Positions 8,893 through 13,005 of a DNA stretch of 13,005 bases are shown one piece after another (position 1 is the first letter of the stretch; the number at the start of each line of letters is the position of its first letter). The notes below the pieces were generated by a model. It searched no databases. It was not told where the DNA came from and was given only the letters and a program-made list of their open reading frames with translations. The stretch lies in NCBI GenBank assembly GCA_015679605.1, contig JAAAVE010000833.1, positions 1-13,005 on the forward strand, in the 5' to 3' direction. The translations under genes were made by a program, and so were the position numbers. This stretch comes from Podila epigama. Lineage: Eukaryota > Mortierellomycota > Mortierellomycetes > Mortierellales > Mortierellaceae.

Positions 8893-9124
8893 TGTTGTCT
8901 TTGTCTTTGATGCAACAAATTGGCCGGGATCTCCTTGTTTGAAAAGACGTTTTATTGCCTTTTTTGGTGCGTGGTATGTGTATGGGAGACAATGTGATGC
9001 GACTTGCAATTTTTTTTTTTTTTCGTTTTCATTCTTCCAATCAAAACACATTTTGTAATCTTTGCTTTTTTTTATTTTTTGATCCTTCTCTCAGTTTTGT
9101 CAGCTGGAACTTTCAGACGTTTAA
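8893..9124. promoter_or_regulatory. Short divergent promoter region of the small ORF and UGO1
   Basis: About 230 bases separate the proposed minus-strand start (8892) from the UGO1 ATG (9125). The region contains a T14 run (9010-9023) and further T-rich DNA up to about 9080, typical of a fungal core promoter on the UGO1 side. If the minus-strand gene is real, this is a bidirectional promoter; if not, it is simply the UGO1 promoter. No specific factor site is recognised. Confidence 0.4.
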
Positions 9125-10975
9125 ATGTCATCCCACCATTACAATTTCCCTCCGCCGGGCGGAGCACCGAATGCAAACAGCCCGAACCCGTTGAGACCCT
9201 ATTACACATCGTCAGATTCGCCATTGCAGTCATACTATTACAACACCTTGTCCTCATCGACTCTTGAAGAGGAACTTGCGGCTCAACATGAGCTCAATTC
9301 ACAGGAGGCAGCCAAGGAACTTGCCAGTTATGGTCTCGTCAAGTTCTTGACCCTCGCCTTGGCAGCACCATTCAACGTTGGCCAGACCCTCCTCCAAGTC
9401 CAATACTTGCCCAACGACGATGGTTTTAACGGCGATGACAATGATATCACTGAGAAGGTATACATAATTTTTTTTTGGAGATCATATTTAGAAAGATAAT
9501 GCTTCACTTCATGGACATCCAGCGTTTATTTTAATCAATATTATGGTCTATGATATATTAGGCGAGACGTGACGAAGCGCTGTATCGAAAACGAATTGAA
9601 GAAGAGGCAGAACGGGATTACTATAACCGAACAGGAGGCGTTCCATCCTCTGCAGGAGGAGGTGGTTATCATTATAACCAGTACTCTAGCACGCATTACT
9701 CGACGCACACGGATACCTATTCAACATCGATCTCGACCGGACCGACGTTAAACACAAACACGGCAGACTCTGCTAGTGATCACATCATCCGGGAGAGCGT
9801 CTACGACGAGGAATCTCGTCCCGAATACCAAATGGCGCCCATTGAGAGCGGCGTTTGGCAAGCTGTTTTGGATGTCGCCAAGCACCCGACAGAGGGATGG
9901 CTTTCACTCTGGAAAGGTATTTTTTGTTGTTATGGTTATTTATTTATTTTTTTACCTCCTGGATAGTTGTACGATAGCTGGCATTGACTGACGAGCATAA
10001 TCAAATTCTACATACATGAATTTGGACTGAATAGGTCAATATACCAACTGGACGTACGAGATGCTTCACTTGTTTGCTCAGCCGACCTTGGAGGCAACAT
10101 TGAACGACACATTCGATCTCTATGACGATACCATCCCTCTGGTTCACCTGGATCATGTTGGACCCAACATTGCCACGATGGTCACGAGTCACCTCGTTGT
10201 CGGTTTTATCCTTTCTCCTTTGGAACTGGTGCGCACTAGGTAAGCTGATGCTATATAGAAGTGACAAAGATAATGCACTGTTTGGAAGCTGTACAAAAAA
10301 AACTGTCGTGAGCTCACCCTCTCTTATTCATCTGTAATTTTTGCCAGACTTATTGTTCAGACTGCGAGCCCATTACAACGCAAGTACAGTGGCATGATTA
10401 ACTGTATCAGCACAATCATCTCGGAGGAGGGCGTGTCGGCTCTTTGGGGAGGAGTTAACCTGTTCCCCACACTTATCTATCATACGCTGACTCCACTTTT
10501 GGCCAACTCCATTCCTCTGATTATCGATCGTGTATTCAAGCTGAGCGCTGCTGACTCGCCTTTCCTTTACTCTCTCGCCGAGTTGGGACTCAACACGATT
10601 GAGCTTTTGATCCGGTTGCCGATCGAAACTGTGCGTAAGCGTCTGCAAATTCAGATTCAGAATAATAATGGAGCAACAAAGAGTACAAAGAAGTACAGAA
10701 CCGCTGTGGAGACGCGCAAGAAGCCATACTATGGTATGGTGGATTGTGTCTACCGGATCATCAAGGAGGAGGGCGGTCACCATAAGCGAACTTCACGCAA
10801 GACAAAGGGTCCTGACGGAACCATCATCACGACCCCAATTGCGCCGCGTCCATGGTATGCAGCGTGGGGTGTCCGTGGACTGTATACTGGACTTGGTTTG
10901 CATCTGGCTATGAATTCAATGCTCTTTGCTGTAGGTGCTGTAACCAACCTGCAAGACGAAGGCGACGATTGGTAA
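9125..10975 (+). CDS. UGO1: Ugo1-like mitochondrial fusion and transport protein (carrier fold)
   Basis: Modified mitochondrial carrier of the outer membrane. In yeast Ugo1 links the fusion GTPases Fzo1 and Mgm1; the animal relative is SLC25A46. Exons 9125-9457, 9562-9916, 10035-10239 and 10348-10975 give 506 residues (yeast Ugo1 is about 502). Two carrier signatures are clear, PLELVRTR (291-298) and PIETVRKR (389-396), each followed by LxxQ. A first, degenerate repeat occurs at about 82 (PFNVGQTLLQVQ), lacking the acidic and basic signature residues, as in this family. GWLSLWKG and VSALWGG are the typical motifs after odd helices. The first 60 residues are Pro/Ser/Tyr-rich. Exon 2 begins with a charged helix (RRDEALYRKRIEEEAER) and then a Gly/Tyr/Ser/Thr-rich linker (about 135-175) that probably faces the cytosol. 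ZNG1 follows on the same strand after 159 bases. It is most likely a fusion/lipid-scaffold protein and not a metabolite carrier. Confidence 0.88.
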
Positions 10976-11134
10976 CCGATAATGCGTGGGAAGAAAGAGA
11001 GTAAAATAATAGGATAAAGTGGTGTTCCATCCCAAATAGAAAAGCAGTCCCAGTACAGCTAGCAGTAAAAAACGTTGTAGTTTGAATGATGCAATGCATT
11101 TGTCTCTTTCTCCCTTTTGTACCCCACATCAGTC

Positions 11135-12894
11135 ATGAGTGCCATTTCTGACGATGAATGTCCGCCTCTGGCAGTGCCATTGCAGTCCTCAGAGACAACT
11201 GCGTCTAAAAACACTAGCGCTCACGCGGCTTTTGACGATGATGATGAAGATATGCCCGAACTGGTTGAACTCGGCGCAGCAGCAACGACTGAAGCCAACG
11301 CTGAGGCAGAGCTGAACAATCTAGAGCCCAAGGATGAACAGACGGTTTCCGACAAACCGTTTAAAAAGATTCCAATCACCATTATTACAGGATTCCTTGG
11401 CTCAGGGAAATCGACATTACTGGACTACATCCTCACAGAGAAGCATGATTTTAAAGTAGCAGTGATTCTGAACGAGTTTGGTGATACAGGTGGGATCGAC
11501 CAGGCAATGAATGTTGGTATGGGCGGCGAGGTGGTCGAGGAATGGTTAGAGCTCAAGAACGGATGTCTCTGTTGTACAGTAAAGTAAGTTCTTTTATTCC
11601 ACCTCGACAAAAACTTGATAACAAACATTGGAAACGTGAAGCATTCGTGTGTGTCATGGCATACTAACAACATCATATATCAACTCATCAATTTACATCT
11701 TCTTAGGGATAATGGTGTTGTTGCTATTGAAAACCTGATGAAGAAAAAGGGAAAATTTGATTATATTCTCTTGGAAACGACAGGCTTGGCAGATCCAGGA
11801 CCAATTGCTTCTATTTTCTGGTTAGACGATGACATTGGCAGCGACATTTACTTGGATGGTATTGTCACCCTTGTTGATTGCAAGAACGTCCGAAAGGTAA
11901 AGACTTTGGAGCCATTCCATTTTTCTCTCGAGTTTCTCTTTTATTTGCAAAAAAAAAAAAAAAAAGTAGAGGAATAAAACGTTCTCACTTTTTTTGGTTG
12001 TTGTTCATGACCCATCTCGAGATAGGAACTTAACATCAAGAAGGAAGACGGAAGTTTAAACGAGACAGCAAAGCAAATCGCTATGGCAGACCGTCTGATC
12101 TTGAACAAAACTGATCTCGTCACAAAGGAAGAGATCGAAGCACTTGAAGCTGATTGTAGAGCCATGAATGGAGTGGCAGAGATGGTTCGGACACAACATT
12201 CACGGGTGGACCTTCGTTTTGTTCTTGACATCGCTGCGTTTGACGCTGTTCGTGCCAAGGAATTGGAGCAAACGGATGCTACTAAAAAAGCTGGTACTGA
12301 CAGTGCATTGTCCGAGGCTGAGCATTCCCACGACCACGACCACGACCATGTTCATGGTGAAGGCTGTGGACACGAGCATGGCGAGCAACCTTCAAGGCAT
12401 CTTGATCAGGTAAGAAAAGGAACAGCAAACAAAAGGAATGTACTTTGTCCAATTGCATACACTTATTGACAACGGGGTCTTTTTATGGTCACAATGAAAT
12501 CATATTCTAGTCCATCAAGACTGTTACCGTTACCTTTAACACACCAGCCATTGACCGAAAACTGTTTGAGCATTGGCTGCAGACTCTCTTGTGGGAGCAT
12601 CAAATCCCAGATGCAAACTCTGAAGGCGATGACAAAACATCTGAGGCATCGCGATTAGATATCCTTCGCGTCAAGGGCATCATCAAACCTTTGGGATCCC
12701 ATACTCCCGTTGTCATTCAGGGTGTTCAAGAGCTGTATGATATCAAGGACGCAGTGGCCCAGGCCGGTCAAGAAGAGCTTCTGAATGCAGGTCGGGTAGT
12801 GTTTATTGGTCGAGGGTTGAACGATCAAGCAAGATTACTAGAGTCCTGCAAGCAGTTCCTGGAGTTGAAGGACACTGATGTTGCCATTTGTTAG
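11135..12894 (+). CDS. ZNG1: Zn-regulated GTPase metalloprotein activator (COG0523/CobW family)
   Basis: GTP-driven zinc chaperone. ZNG1/CBWD proteins deliver zinc to methionine aminopeptidase 1. Exons 11135-11583, 11707-11896, 12026-12409 and 12511-12894 give 468 residues. Visible motifs: Walker A GFLGSGKS (86-93), the metal-binding CxCC in NGCLCC (C144, C146, C147), the [13 protein letters not shown] switch region (168-180), NKTD guanine-specificity motif (240-243), a His-rich insert (312-332: repeated HD pairs, then [12 protein letters not shown]), and a C-terminal CobW_C domain (about 342-460: [30 protein letters not shown]). The N-terminus is acidic and carries two segments resembling the CPELVP METAP docking motif: CPPLAVP at 9-15 and MPELVEL at 40-46. 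The start ATG is the first in frame after the upstream UGO1 3' flank. Regulation by zinc is expected for the family; no zinc-responsive element was identified here. Confidence 0.94.
11949..11965 (+). repeat. A17 homopolymer in ZNG1 intron 2
   Basis: Seventeen consecutive A lie inside the second ZNG1 intron (11897-12025). The run is intronic and does not affect the protein, but its length is probably unstable between isolates or imprecise in assembly. Confidence 0.8.
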
Positions 12895-13005
12895 AGGCTT
12901 GAATACATTGCATTGTTCAATACATTAATCGCTCAAATCGTTGGGATGCCCTTTTATTTCAGCAATCGGCTGTATATGAAGCAGTTTGTTGACAGGTCTT
13001 TTTTT
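12895..13005 (+). other. 3' flank of ZNG1 to the window edge
   Basis: The 111 bases after the TAG stop (12892-12894) are AT-rich and include GAATACATTGCATTG and CCTTTTATTTCAGC. They contain no open frame worth naming. The ZNG1 polyadenylation site should lie here or just beyond; no perfect AATAAA is visible on the plus strand. Confidence 0.5.

Noticed and set aside
9004-9267. Plus-strand frame starting in the T-rich UGO1 promoter
   Set aside because: It begins with poly-Phe from the T run and overlaps UGO1 exon 1 in another frame, while the UGO1 frame reads into the carrier domain.
11117-11134. ZNG1 start at an upstream TTG
   Set aside because: Non-ATG and in the 5' leader. The in-frame ATG at 11135 follows immediately and is the natural start.
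12200-12388. Minus-strand frame with a poly-Val run
   Set aside because: It is the complement of the His/Asp-rich repeat in ZNG1 exon 3.
1-13005. CRISPR array, transposon, phage or toxin-antitoxin system
   Set aside because: No regularly spaced repeats, terminal inverted repeats, target duplications, transposase or bacterial-type operon were found. The DNA is ordinary intron-bearing fungal sequence.

Overview
The window is nuclear DNA of a fungus. Protein-coding genes are interrupted by many short introns (about 85-129 bases) with GT...AG ends and GTAAG/GTATG-type donors, and intergenic gaps are small. There is no operon structure, bacterial ribosome-binding site, phage or insertion sequence. 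A complete SCAI gene beside UGO1 and a ZNG1-type GTPase suggests an early-diverging lineage such as Mortierellomycota or Mucoromycota. That placement is an inference and no marker gene here proves it.

Layout, left to right. Bases 1-1138 hold no gene I can support. A pepsin-type aspartic protease with an N-terminal membrane anchor lies on the minus strand (3159 down to 1139, three coding exons, probable extra intron in the 5' UTR). A roughly 0.7 kb divergent promoter region separates it from a 15-exon plus-strand SCAI gene (3834-7193), which includes a 26-base exon. Only 60 bases further, convergently, lies a minus-strand intronless gene (8108 down to 7254). Its central domain looks like RnpA, the bacterial-type protein subunit of RNase P. 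Upstream of it, also on the minus strand, is a probable two-exon gene (8892 down to 8271) for a small unrecognised protein with a mitochondrial-presequence-like N-terminus. It is divergent from UGO1 (9125-10975, plus, four exons), a modified mitochondrial carrier-fold protein of the outer membrane. Close behind UGO1 is ZNG1 (11135-12894, plus, four exons), a COG0523/CobW-family GTPase zinc metallochaperone. The last 111 bases are its 3' flank.

How the genes relate. Three neighbours (RnpA-like, the small ORF and UGO1) are plausibly mitochondrial and two of them share a short divergent promoter region; fungi have no operons, so shared function is only a hypothesis. SCAI is a nuclear transcription/DNA-repair factor in animals, ZNG1 a zinc chaperone for methionine aminopeptidase, and the protease a secretory-pathway enzyme. 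No dedicated multigene system (defence, biosynthetic cluster, mobile element) is visible. The items most worth follow-up are the RnpA-like protein, the unrecognised small ORF, the duplicated ZNG1 docking motif and the microexon and alternative acceptor in SCAI. Splice sites were assigned by eye from consensus and reading frame and were not checked against transcripts.
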